Positions 24,473 to 36,240 of a DNA stretch of 64,000 nt are shown one piece after another. Source of the stretch: Paracentrotus lividus. Lineage: Eukaryota; Echinodermata; Echinoidea; Camarodonta; Echinidae. Under the pieces are notes generated by a model. It saw only the letters and a list, made by a program, of their open reading frames with translations. It was not told where the DNA came from and made no database searches. The DNA is taken from the NCBI GenBank assembly GCA_940671915.1, contig CALNVZ010002100.1:20278651-20342650 (forward strand). Reading direction: 5' to 3'. The translations under genes and the position numbers were made by a program. The number at the start of each line of letters is the position of its first letter. The stretch's first letter is position 1.

Positions 24473-27360
24473 GTTGGTTCCTTTTTTTTTTTTTGTGCCA
24501 ATTCCATGCACTAGTAAACCTCTCACAGGCCACAGAGACATTTACTATACAACTAATAGATTAAAAAGAGACTTTTTGCTTCCCTACCAGGCAATTTAAA
24601 AAGGTTTTCAACAATATTCTTGTTTTGTCAGCATTCATCCATGAAATATTAATTTACTAACCTCGGGGGCCCTATCCCAGCATTAAAAGTTTTCCCAATG
24701 CAATAATCTTCTTTCATTGTCTGAGTAATCCAGCAATTATTCAAATTCAATTCATTTTTACTTTGTCTATTATCTACCACCATTATAGACAAGATCTATG
24801 AATTGGTCTGTACCATTGGGAGCATTATAAAGCTCATCATCTCACAGTTATTTGGGATTTTCAGCATTCATCCACCAGAATCCATCATCATTTTGAAATA
24901 TTTATGCCAATGATGTATGTGTGGCTCCTCACATCCTACGACCTCAGGCCAATGATAGTCTCCAATTCCAAACCTTTTCAAATCAAGTTGCGAGCAGCCA
25001 TGTCAACCTGATACATTGGTTTGATGTCTAAGCATTTCTTGGGGTCAAAGCTTCTTTCCTCACCTAGAATTAGAGTATCTCTCATTGTAGGAAGACGAAT
25101 AGCACCAATGCACAACACCATTACCACCTTTCTTTTTTCTTTTCTTTTTTTTTTTGGGGGGGGGGGAGGGGAGGCAGATTTGTTTTGTGATACAAGATTT
25201 TTACCAATGTCTCATTGCATGGATTGATAAAACCATTTTGCCATTTCTTACTTAAACACTAAAATAGCTCCCACAATTTCTAACAAAATTAAAATGCTTT
25301 TAAAATATTTGTACTTAGAATTTGGGCATTTCCAAATGCATAGGCCTATAGAAACATAAGAGTACAGCCATAATGACCATTAGGGGGCTTCTTGTATGAA
25401 AGAATACCTTCAAAATATACCTGTCTTAATTAAAAACTTTAATTAAAAAAATACTACTGTATTAGTATACAATCAAAGTGAAACCTTATATAGTATGTAT
25501 AATAGCATGGAGTTATCTAACAACAGGAAGGCCCCTCTCTCAATCAAAGTCAATGATTTTATCCTTGAATTATTTTATTCAAATTGAAAAATAGTTTCTG
25601 TTTATCCTTGAATTGTTTCCACAGGCTGTTCCTGTCTTTTGACACTTACCATTACCGGGATGAAAAATAAGCATGATCAATGTCACCTAAATTGAAGTTT
25701 ACTTTCAAGTGTTATTATCCCTGAACGAGACACGCAAACAAGCAATCATCTTTGTAATAAACATCTCCCTCATAAGACCCTTCTTCAGTCTCTACACCAA
25801 GTGTATGGATTCATTATAACTTTTATAATGATAAATACAAGCTAAGTAAAGTCTGCAGTTTCAAGACTACAGTCTAGTCCTACCCATTCCCATCATTAGT
25901 TTGCCTGTACAAACCCAAGTCCATCCATCCTAAAGTGCACAATGCAGTCTAAATTTGCAAGACTACAATAGGCTTCTCACAGGCAGTGAAAACCTTGACT
26001 AATCTCCCCAATGCATATGAAATACATAATTTCATGAATATTAAAAACATATTAGAGAGTTCTTGACAACCCAGAGGCTTGCCCAAAGCTTCCCAACATG
26101 GCAACTGTGTTTAAAGACTACCCCCACCACCCCATTGAAGGAGATGATAGTCAAGTAGATGTTGCATCTTTCAAGAAAGCATTAGTGAAGACAAGAATCC
26201 CTAGCAGAGAGAGAGAGAAGAGCCTCCCAACATGAGGCCCAGGAAAAGTGATCAATGAGGATGAAAATCACGATCTAAGGAAGACAATGAAAGTGAAGAC
26301 ATGCAAGATGCAATTCTACTTACTACTTGTTCCAGAGAAGGCTATACAGTTGAAAGAAATAACAAGTCAAAAATATTTATCAAAGACATACAAAACAAGA
26401 TTACAAGAATACATATAGGGCCTATGAGGAAATGCAGTGAGTGTACGACTTCTTTCCAGAAATTGCGTAAACTTCCATGACCATCAAGGAAATTTTTATT
26501 TTAGATGAAAATTATAAAATACTGAATGCTTAAACTGAAATGCAAACCAATACTTTCTTAGTCAAGATTTTCATCAATTCAAATGAGCCATTACAAGAAT
26601 GGAGTACTTCACTATATGATTCTACCCTCGTCAATGTTTGCTCCCCCTATTTCATGACAAGTGAACAAGCAACACTTCTAAAAAATTCCATTTCAAGCTC
26701 AGAAATTTTAAATCTGCCAAGACAAGCGAAGAAAAGAGAGAGAATGAAATGGAAAAAGACAGATTTTTAAGCCCCCAAAAGGAGAGGAAACAGTAACTCC
26801 ACTTTATTGTAAAGCCTGCCCCTCGGCTACGTGTTGGCTGCATGCAGGAAGAGGTCGATGGAAATACGAACGCCTGGCCTGCAGCAATGTTACAACACTA
26901 ACAAAAATCAATCCAGTTCTCAGTCAAGGCTACACAATAATGCATGCCTGGGACTGACTATTCAATAACTGTACCATTCTTGTTATGGGGAAGGGCATGA
27001 TGTAGTTGCAGGATCACGGTTCTCATCAAGGCCCAAGAACGCTTGGTAATTACACAGGTGGGGCAGGAAGAAAATAGAAATCCTCATTTCAGTTGCTGAC
27101 AGCGTACCACAGCTGTCCATCAAAGTATTATTAGGAATCTTCCCATGACCCAGAAGATGTTTTGGAAGAGAACTACATGAGCATGGAATTTCTATTATGA
27201 ACTAGAATTGTTGTCTTATTCAACTTTTTTGAAGATTCCTCAAACTGAGTTTTCATAACAGCTTTCAACTGAGATAAATTATCTATTCAAAAAGAAATGC
27301 TGTTGCCATGATTTGAAAAACTAAATGTTGAAATCATCAAAGAAGAAGGACTCAAACTCA
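24473..27360. other. Noncoding stretch
   Basis: No exon is supported. A T-run followed by a G-run lies at 25,137-25,172. A TAGGCCTA-type word lies near 25,341. I see nothing else. Confidence 0.5.
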
Positions 27361-27362
27361 AA

Positions 27363-27510
27363 GGCCCGAATTCACAAACGTGGTTTAGTTAGTCCATGGT
27401 CTAAATCGATTGTTTAAACCACGGATTTAGACCATGGTCTAAATTTTGGTATTCACAAACCACCTGATTTAGACCATGGACTAACTAAACCACGTTTGTG
27501 AATTCGGGCC
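27363..27510. mobile_element. Palindromic MITE, 148 bp, 45-bp terminal inverted repeats
   Basis: Bases 27,363-27,407 are perfectly complementary to 27,466-27,510; both ends start GGCCCGAATTCACAAACG. The spacer contains a second palindrome around GGATTTAGACCATGGTCTAAAT. AAA on both sides (27,360-27,362 and 27,511-27,513) is compatible with a 3-bp target duplication, as in PIF/Harbinger elements, though an A-run makes this ambiguous. The lack of any mismatch in the arms suggests a recent insertion. Confidence 0.85.
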
Positions 27511-28964
27511 AAAGGGATTAAGCAGTAATCCAATTTTCATTTGAATTAAAGATTATTGAAGATTTTCCACAGTACCAGATCTTGTACCACATTAATTGCA
27601 ATATGCATCAAAATCTACACAGCTACAAATGACAAAAGGTTTCATTCCGTGACAGCAGAGTAGTCAAACAATAAACAGCTATGAAAAACAGTGTGTCTTT
27701 ACCCCTAAATATAATTGATTTCATTTTCTATCCTGCTCTATGTTCATCAAGCTAAGCTGTAGCTCATAACATAAACAAAAAGATCTGATTAACAGCTTAA
27801 ATTGAAAAGAGAGAGTGAGAGAGGGAGCCTCATCAAATTATGAATTGGCGAGGCAATAAGCCACTCATATAATGGATGCAGGTCATGCATCACACGCACT
27901 ATCAACATAGCTAATGCCCTCCTTCACTCCACACCCGCTGACAGTTAGTAGGCCGTATGGAATGAGCCCCCCCCCCCCCCCGCGCTGATGAAAATTTAAA
28001 AGCCAATCCAATTATGCCTCATTATGACATGACATAAGTTCGTTTCACGGAATGCCAATCTTGGGTGTTTAGTTCGTAAGCCAAAAGGAAACACTGATTT
28101 GAAATATATGAACATTTTAATCCCATATTTGGATTCGACCTGCCATCGTATATTATCTCTAACTTCAAAGATGACCTCTTGGATAATACTCAAGAGGTTC
28201 TGTATAATGAAAAGGAGCAGATATGATGGCTGAAATTATTCTACAATTATTACTAAGAAATTACCATCTATTTTCATTACTCTTACTTCAAGTGTGGGGC
28301 AATTTTTTATCTCTCATTTTCAAAAATAGCCAATATACTTCAATACTTCTTCTCAATCACTAGTAATAACACTAATCTGAATTTTCATAGCACTTTCAAT
28401 CAAAGCACGTACTGTGCAGATATTACGTAACAAGTTCTTCATATTGATATAAACCTCGTATCGTTGGAAACTGCAACAAAATGAGGATCCATCATCCCAT
28501 GTAATATGACATAACCCATATGTATGCAAATGAGATGCTAATTAGATGCAAATGTCACCCAAAGCCATGCATCCATCTACACAAACAATCTTGATGACTC
28601 ACGACAGTGTTCTTGAGCGCTTTACGGTAACCTTGTTAGTAACTAGTTTTCCACTTAAAGCCCAAATGGCTCGTATTCTTGCAGAGAGAGAATACTGTGT
28701 GCGCTTTCCTGCATATTACCCAAGCTACACTGATTAGCTGGAGGACAATTTTGACAATTAATGTAGGATGGAACATATCAAAATTATTTGCCAAAGAGCG
28801 CTGGTCGCCTGATCAGTCTCTGTTTATGGCTAATGTATGTTCATGCACATGCCTTTAGATTGCATACATTGCTCATGTCGTGGCAATAACTTCATAATGT
28901 ACAACTCTATAGTTATCCCATGGTATGGTAAAAATTTACAATGAGTTTATATCAAGGTTGTACA
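27511..28964. other. Noncoding stretch
   Basis: No exon is seen. A C homopolymer lies at 27,968-27,981. The paired octamer site is listed separately. Confidence 0.5.
28524..28553 (+). promoter_or_regulatory. Paired octamer sites flanking a homeodomain core
   Basis: Two exact POU-factor octamers, ATGCAAAT, lie in the same orientation at 28,524-28,531 and 28,546-28,553, exactly 22 bp apart, with a homeodomain core CTAATTAG between them at 28,538-28,545. No gene lies close by. The arrangement resembles an enhancer or a chance AT-rich cluster. Confidence 0.35.
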
Positions 28965-28989
28965 NNNNNNNNNNNNNNNNNNNNNNNNN
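28965..28989. other. Assembly gap, exactly 25 N
   Basis: The sequence left of the gap ends TCAAGGTTGTACA, and just right of it TCAAGTTGTACA appears again. The flanks therefore probably overlap and the gap may have no real length. Confidence 0.95.
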
Positions 28990-29369
28990 GTATTCAAGTT
29001 GTACAGGCATGTAGGGAACCATTACATTCAAGGAAAAATACTCTACAACCACAATATGTTGCTTTAGTACCAAGTAACCACATCGTTTACATAGAGCAAT
29101 CAATGGAAATATTCTTTTAATTATCAAGCCTCCTGTAGAATGCCTGATCAAAAAATCCATTCATGGCATAAAAGCAACCTCAAGGTTATAAATAATGAAA
29201 ATGAAAAGCTCCCTGAATGAAAGAGCTCGAAAATACTGCGGCTAGCGACCTGAGTAAAACCTATGTAATAACATAGGCAGTTGGTATGCCCAGCTGAGGG
29301 TCGGAAGAAAACATTACTTCAATGGACTCCTGGTATGAATCATCCAATCCCGATCGAAGGAGCAAGATA

Positions 29370-30500
29370 AGGGAGGTCAAAAGGGAGGGACCGCATCACT
29401 GGAAGGACATGGGGAGACACTTGAAGCAAAATGGACAATAAATGTCATCTTCTTCCTCATTACGGCACTGGCATAGTTTTTTTTCCTTTTTTTGGGGGGG
29501 GGTTAATGAAAGATCGTGTATTGTAAGAACCATTGGAGAAGGGGAAAGCAATACGGATGGGAAGGCATCATGGAAGAGAATAAGGAGGGGAGGACCGAGA
29601 TGAAAAAACAATGAAACAAGAATGTCATCTACTCCTTCATGATCTTGGGGAAGCTCAATGAAAATGGTTGATTTGTAAGAAAGCACCGGAGTAAGGGGTG
29701 TAGTAGAGAAAGAGTAGAGGTCAACTTGGTGGGACCCCACTTCACTTTAAGTAGTATCAGGCCTTTTACACAAATGCCGAAAAACTAATGCAACTTGGCA
29801 ATAACTGTTAGAATATTGATCACCCTATACTTCTATTCAGTCTACTGTCATGGTTGCATTAGATCAGTAAATCGAAAACGAAAACTGACTACCAATCTTG
29901 ACCAGCTCTCCATAACACGTTGATATTACAGCGCGGCGCCGGAGTGCACACAGCATATACACACGGCGCATCCAGCGTGCTATTATTCTCTGCGCTAACG
30001 GTCAGCGGATCGACACCGTACGGTATATTTTTCGAGGTTCGGAAAAATAGAATGAATTTTTTGATATCGCAATATAATGAACAACATACACATTTGAGCT
30101 TAATCATGTGTGGGAAGTTAAGTCATGGTATACTACCATATCCTCTCAAAAATTAGAAATTTAATATTTTTGCCTGCAAAAAGGCTGACACTACCTTTAA
30201 AACATGGAGAGGAGACTGATGACAAAATGGACAAGTGAATTCTCTTACTCCTCATTTATGCTAACATGAGGTTTCGGAAATCAACGAAAGATGGCTGGAT
30301 TTGTAAGAACCATGGCAGTGGGGGGAAGTGATATGTGGGGAGGTTTGAAACAGGGAGGGACTACATCACTGAAGACTGGAGGTGGAGGACGAAAAATACG
30401 CAGTAAACATACAAGTGATGACATCTCCTCATTCTGTCATGAGATTCTTGCAGGAGTTATTAATGAAAATCGGTATGTTAAGGGCTACAGAGGTGGAGGG
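29370..30500 (+). repeat. Degenerate tandem array (~150-190-bp units) split by a MITE, copy 1
   Basis: The recurring order is GGGAGGGAC, CATCACTGGAAG, ACATGG, GGAGAC, ATGGACAA, GTCATCT, CTCCTCATTA, TCAATGAAAGATGG and TTTGTAAGAACCATGG. Two units precede and two follow the MITE at 29,751-30,195. The equivalent in copy 2 is about 44,985-46,120. Confidence 0.65.
29751..30195. mobile_element. TTAA-flanked MITE, copy 1 (~445 bp)
   Basis: The left end GTAGTATCAGGCCTTTT follows TTAA (29,747-29,750). The right end, read on the minus strand, is AGGTAGTGTCAGCCTTTTTG next to TTTAA (30,196-30,200). Imperfect inverted ends plus TTAA fit piggyBac- or Kolobok-type elements. A GC-rich, CpG-rich block (29,928-30,030) lies inside. 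It interrupts the tandem array. Confidence 0.5.
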
Positions 30501-31214
30501 TTATCATGAAGCTTCATGACCTAAAACCAGTATATAAATGGAGCAAACCACAAGAGATGTCTGCATTGGACTCAGGAATGCTGTTCTCCCTTGAGGTCAT
30601 TTTATGGTTTTTATTCAGGGTACACCAAAGTCAATTCAAATTCCACTGGTGGATTTTTGCCTAGTATTGTCACTTTTTCATGTTTTGTTAATAATCTCCA
30701 TTTTAAATACTTATGTTTCTGCTTTTCAACCCGACAACTGGCCACCAAAATGTGTATTGGATGTAACACAAACCCGGTTGATGAAATGAATGCTTTGATG
30801 GAAAAGCCCTGGCAAGTTGAAGTTTATTACTGGGGAAATATTCACTATTGTTCCATTGTTGAAGGTCGTGGTAGCCATGTCCCAGCATCGGGTCTGCGGA
30901 ACAAGATTGTTGTAGACTGTGTGTATGTGTTACCTGGAGTTGACCATAATGGTTTATGAAGTAACAGGGTGAAGAACAGAGGTTGAAGAGTTGTAAGGGT
31001 TTCTCTCCACAAATCTAGTCACTGATTCTTTTTACTTGGGATCGGACTATTCGCATATGTATAACGATCATGGATGATAGGAGTAGAGAATAAGGATTCT
31101 GGGATGACAGTTCACTATAGAAATGATGAAAAACAGTTCATCATGGTTCCTTTGAGCACAAGAATATTCACTTTGCAGGAAAACTTTTAGAATCATGAAG
31201 CCATAAACAATAAA

Positions 31215-31934
31215 GCCACTCCACAAATACAAAAAGTTTATTTTCACTTGCCCTATTGGGCAAAAGTGAAATTTTTTTTTGGCTTGCCCGAGAGGAAAAA
31301 ACACTGCCCAAATTTTATTTTCATGTTTCTTTGTTTAAAGATGATTTTTTATAGCAATATCATCTCATTAAATGTCCATGAACAAAAAGCCTAAAGACAA
31401 AATACCACTAAATTTGGATCTTCAAAAAATAGCATTTGAAATGAACATTTAACAAAGGTAAGAAAGAAAATATATCGATTTAATTATTTCTCATCTATAA
31501 AAAAATATTACCAATGAGTCTGTATGTTAAGACTAGCACCATAACGGAAGCTCTGCCAGATCGTGCGAGACTTTTTTTTAGAATAACAAAATTGGCTTAT
31601 TTCAACAGTTTTAGCGGATTTCATTTCAATTGTAACAGGTAATGCTTTTCTACAGTTAGGAGAGCCCCAGTGTAAGCATTTTGTCTAGTTTTGTTTATAA
31701 ACACCTTTTATTGATGTTTTTGAGGCTGACAAGTTATGAAGGAAATTCGATTGATGCCGATACCCCAGCACCGACGATTCCTGGGTCCCGCTGGGCGTGG
31801 CTGCAAAGCGCCTTCAACAACGCTCGTGTTGAATTCATCTTTGCCCGATCGGGGAAATGACTTTGAACTTTGCTTGGCCCGCCCGTTGTTTTCACTTGCC
31901 CGGGCAAGCGGGCAAGGCGGCTTGTCGCGCCCTG
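31215..31934 (-). mobile_element. hAT-like element with CAGGGCGCGACAA end, copy 1
   Basis: On the minus strand it begins CAGGGCGCGACAAGCC at 31,934 and ends with the GGGCAAGTG palindrome region near 31,240. Its ends match the 23.5-kb element but its interior does not, so the two are different deletion products of one family. Flanks ACAATAAA and AATAAATT share AATAAA, a possible degraded target duplication. A short interior frame is broken by indels. Confidence 0.5.
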
Positions 31935-31942
31935 AATAAATT

Positions 31943-34900
31943 CCAAGACAAATTCAAGCTCAATTAGATGTACACAAAGGCTTATAAGATCTCTTCATAA
32001 AATATTAATATTTTGTCATGAATGTTTTTTTTTAAGATATGAATGTACTGTATCAACCATGTATAAAATACTCATGCAGGATTACCCCTATTCTTTACAG
32101 ACTTTAAATCACGTTGCACATGGTTTCAATTGCAATCATAAACTTCCAACAGCCTAATTACCTTCTTCTAATTCAATAAACAAAATTAATCTTAAAGTTT
32201 AGAACTGTTTTGCATAGTCATTTAAGGCTCTTTTTAACAACAACGTATAACAGAGACCCCCAATCCATTAATTATTTATCACCCCTTGGTAGATTGATAA
32301 AGTGAGCATTGCTTAATACTCGAAAACCATAAGGGCTTCTTTTGTCAATGTCCATTATGATGCATTAATTTGTCACAGCTTGGAATTAATTGTCAAGATA
32401 CTACTTGACATGTGAGAATTGACCCAGTTACTACCCATTCCCTCCTCCATCAACACAGGATTAAATAAAGGTGATGTTCACGGATGGTTTTAATTAAAGC
32501 AGATAAGTTTCCAGCCACATGTTGTGACCCCCCTAAAAAAAAACACCAAAAAACAAAACAAGATGGAATGATAATAAATTACATAACAAAATGATGTAAT
32601 CAATAAAAGGAACTTCGTTGTTAATGTCCACATTGAGGATCTCTATTTATTGTATTTGTAGAAATACACGAACAGATGTTTCCATAGTTTTAGTAATTAG
32701 TGGAAAATCAATTTTGTAAGAGGGTGTGTAAACAAAATTGGCAATAATTAAGTTGAAGACAGTATATACACATATTTCTTGCATTAAATAACAAATATCA
32801 TCGTTATTGTATAACAGCAAACAGGATCGCAACAGGACACAGAACTGCCCATTCGTATTTGCTTGTTTACATTTCTGTATAATTTTGTATTCTTTCTCAG
32901 ATTTCGTTCAACTTAACTGCTATGTTTCTCTCTTGGGCAACTATTCAGAAGATGGGACTCCACTCTTTAAAAACTATTGGGCATTTAATTAAAATAAAGA
33001 GACATAAACCTTTAGCCCCTTTTTTGTTTGAATCTGCCAGCATGTTGAGTGGTTATCATAAGAGCAAAGGTTATTGTCACGGTAATCCTCACTGACTATG
33101 ACGTTCTTCCAGTACCCAAACAACCATTAAAATGGCAGTAGCTTCTCATTTCGTTTCCTAACTGTTTGAATTATATTGACGTTTTGGAGTAATAATGAGA
33201 ACTCAAGAAAGAGCGTGAGTAAGTGGTTCTCCTGACTTAAGTTAAGATTTTTCATACTTAACTAAATGGTTGGATGGAAGAAAGCTGTCTACTGGGGCTG
33301 GGAATCCTGTGGAATCTATATATCTACAACCACACAATGGTAGTCTAATGAATACATTTCATTTAATGTACTTCAAAATTCTATAGTTGCTTCCCGAATC
33401 ATTCAAAGACACTATCAATTTATTTCCATACAACAAGAACATTTGGGAGATATACTATCTCAGCTTGGACGTGATTACATATTAGTCCCCCATAGCAGCA
33501 TTAGTGCCATAACTTACTACCGTATTCATAAATTGCAGTTGAAATGGAATCACTTCATGCAAAAACAATTTCAGAGAACCAATGATAACCCATGATTTAT
33601 CTCCTCAAAACCGGTTCACCCTCCAGCCAATTCATAATCGATAACCATATTTCTAATGAACTGAATTGGACATCTATATTCTATTCTTAACATTCGCCCT
33701 CCCCCCTCCAACCTTCCCGCCATTAATTCTTTTATTCTATTCTCTACATACGAAACTCATTTTATATAGCAGAGGGTGGATATTTTGATTATAACATTAT
33801 ACAGAAAAATATGAAGAAAACCAAAACATAATTAAGTAAAGGATGATCGATGTAAATAAATGAATTTCCAGATGGCTTCATGACATCCAAAAAAAATAAT
33901 TCATATAATTATTCCTGAAATAATCATAAATTGCCATACTTTATGGTTTCATTTTGTTGTAAGGAGAAAACATTAAGAAAAGCAGTATTAGGTTAGAGTA
34001 CTGGCGCAGGCAGTAGAGGATGAGCATGAATAACGGAGATTATTGATCAGTAGAGAAGCAGGTAGGGTGCATATTTCCATTGACAATGGCATATTACCAT
34101 TTTGAATTTATTGAGCATAACTTATAATTTGTATTCCATCTTATTGGAGTTGTTTCCATATTCCTCAAGCAAACAGATCCATGTGTTTCAGAAATCAGCA
34201 GTACATTACTAATGAAGAATAATGATATATATTTTACCTACTATTAGTAAAACTATTTTGGAATTATAAGCATGTGGGTACGAAGGACTTCACGATTATT
34301 ATATTATGAATTGAAAGTTATACTTACAGTGCAACTAGCTTTCAATGACAATATGAAAAAGTATAATGTAATCCACAATGTATCTATCCCTTGATATTAT
34401 AAAACTCCAATACATGCTTCAGTCCTTGCTTGTTGCGGCATGCAGTCACGCAGAAATCAGATCTACACGGCTGGTTGCTATTCTCATTTTCTAGCTGGTA
34501 TGAAGATTTCCTCAACCAAATTCTGCCACTGTACCTGTGCGACAGGGAGAGAGAGATATACAAGGATAGGACTTCCTCCGACAAACATGCACTGCTTCTG
34601 ATTCAGTATCCTGAAGATTATACCAACCAATCGTCCAAATGAACATGATGGAGAATGCACGACTTTCTAAACCCGCCAACTCTACATTTGTACAAGCACA
34701 CAAATCAACCCGACTGCACTTGGAATGAGAATGAAGCGAGGATGTAAGGGTTTTTATGCATATGCGGGTTTGAGAAACCCAGCTCCGCACCAACACCACT
34801 CGCCGAAAGTCTCAACCTCAAATGAATGAGAATGCATGCATGTGAATGGATGACTGATGGGATTTGATAACACACACGACACAGACACACAAATGAACCC

Positions 34901-35170
34901 CTCTATGCTTTACTGCATGGCAGGTATGTGTGACCCACTCTTACTCTCTCCATTCTCCTTCCCATCTCTCTGTTTAATTCTGCTGGAGGGGTTGGATGTT
35001 GCGATCAGTGTGCAGTATGGGGGCGGGATAGCGGGGGTGCGTGGTGATGTTTGCGTTGGAATAACACAGGGCACCTAATCATGGGACCCTACCTACTTCC
35101 ACGCGTAATGATAAAACAAGATAAAGAGTGACCTACATTTACTAACAAGTAGTAATCAACCAAACATCAT
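31943..35170. other. Noncoding part of duplicated copy 1
   Basis: No exon, RNA gene or transposon end is seen. Near 34,850-34,900 there is a short CA-rich patch. The same content appears at 47,540-50,824 in copy 2. Confidence 0.5.
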
Positions 35171-36240
35171 TAACCTGGTGATAGGTTTTGGTAACAAAAA
35201 AAGGAATCTGCACAAAAACCGATCAAATATAGTCTCATGTTGTCCACATTGCACTAAAAGAATGTGTGAGAGACTTGTTACATTGCTTTCATATTTCCGA
35301 TGAATTTCATTGAAAAATTTTTGAATGAAGTGCTAATGTTAACTGCCGTTAGACACTCTGCTGAGAGTTTCGCACGCCGGAGGTTACGGCACTGATAATG
35401 CGACGATCGTGTGCTGTAACACGCACGACAATAAATAGCTATGTAACCCCTTATTCTTAAACCCTCGGTGTTGATATGTTTTCGAAAACAAAAAAGGAAT
35501 CGGCACAAAACGATCAAATGTAGTCTATGTTGTCCACATTGTACTTCAAAGTTATGTTTTGAGAGATCTTGTGACATTTCCTTTTCATGATCTGATGAAT
35601 TTCAGTGGATAGTTTTAAGAAACATAATAGCTATGTCACACAGGACCATCGGGATTTTAGTCCTCGAGGTTATATCCTTAAAATTAACCCCGACGGCTTG
35701 TTCTCGAGTTGCGTCACACGGAGTGCTTATCCTCTGGGATATTATCCTCGAGGATAAGTAGAGGCTCATGACCGGAAGTACAGGTTGTATTGTAGCGCTT
35801 GCGCTATTTATTCCTTTTACTATTCGGCTATGTCCCTTGACTGGAAACCGGAAGTTTAACCGTTACAAAGGCACTCTTATCCGCAGAACAGTAACTCCAG
35901 TTAAAATCGTATCCACCACGGTCAAACGCGCGATCGGAGACCACCCACCCTTGGAGTTTCGAGGCCTTAACCTAAGATTGTCGGAGAACATAAACCCCCG
36001 ACTTGTCTCGAGAACATAAACACTGAGTTCGTTCACACGGGCCTTAACATCCAAAGTTAACTCCAAGTTGTCCTCGAGAACTTAGTCTCGAGGACAACTT
36101 GGAGTTAATTGGAGTTAAGGCTTGCCGTGTGAACGATACTAGTGTAACCTCCGTTTTGGATCTCTGCTTGGAGGTTCGGCACGCGGAGGTTTACGGCGTG
36201 AAATGGTGCGTAACGATCTGCTGTGTATCACCACACAAGA
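35171..36240 (+). repeat. 287-bp tandem pair with second unit split by palindromic element, copy 1
   Basis: The copy-1 version of the structure described at 50,825-51,890. Unit 1 starts near 35,171 and unit 2 near 35,461. The insertion spans about 35,636-36,133. Words in the palindrome are damaged by single-base indels. Confidence 0.6.

Noticed and set aside
28936..29160. Open frame running through the N gap
   Set aside because: The gap bases are translated as unknown residues; this is an artefact.
30591..30959. 122-codon frame in copy 1
   Set aside because: Frame-shifted in copy 2 and without domain features.
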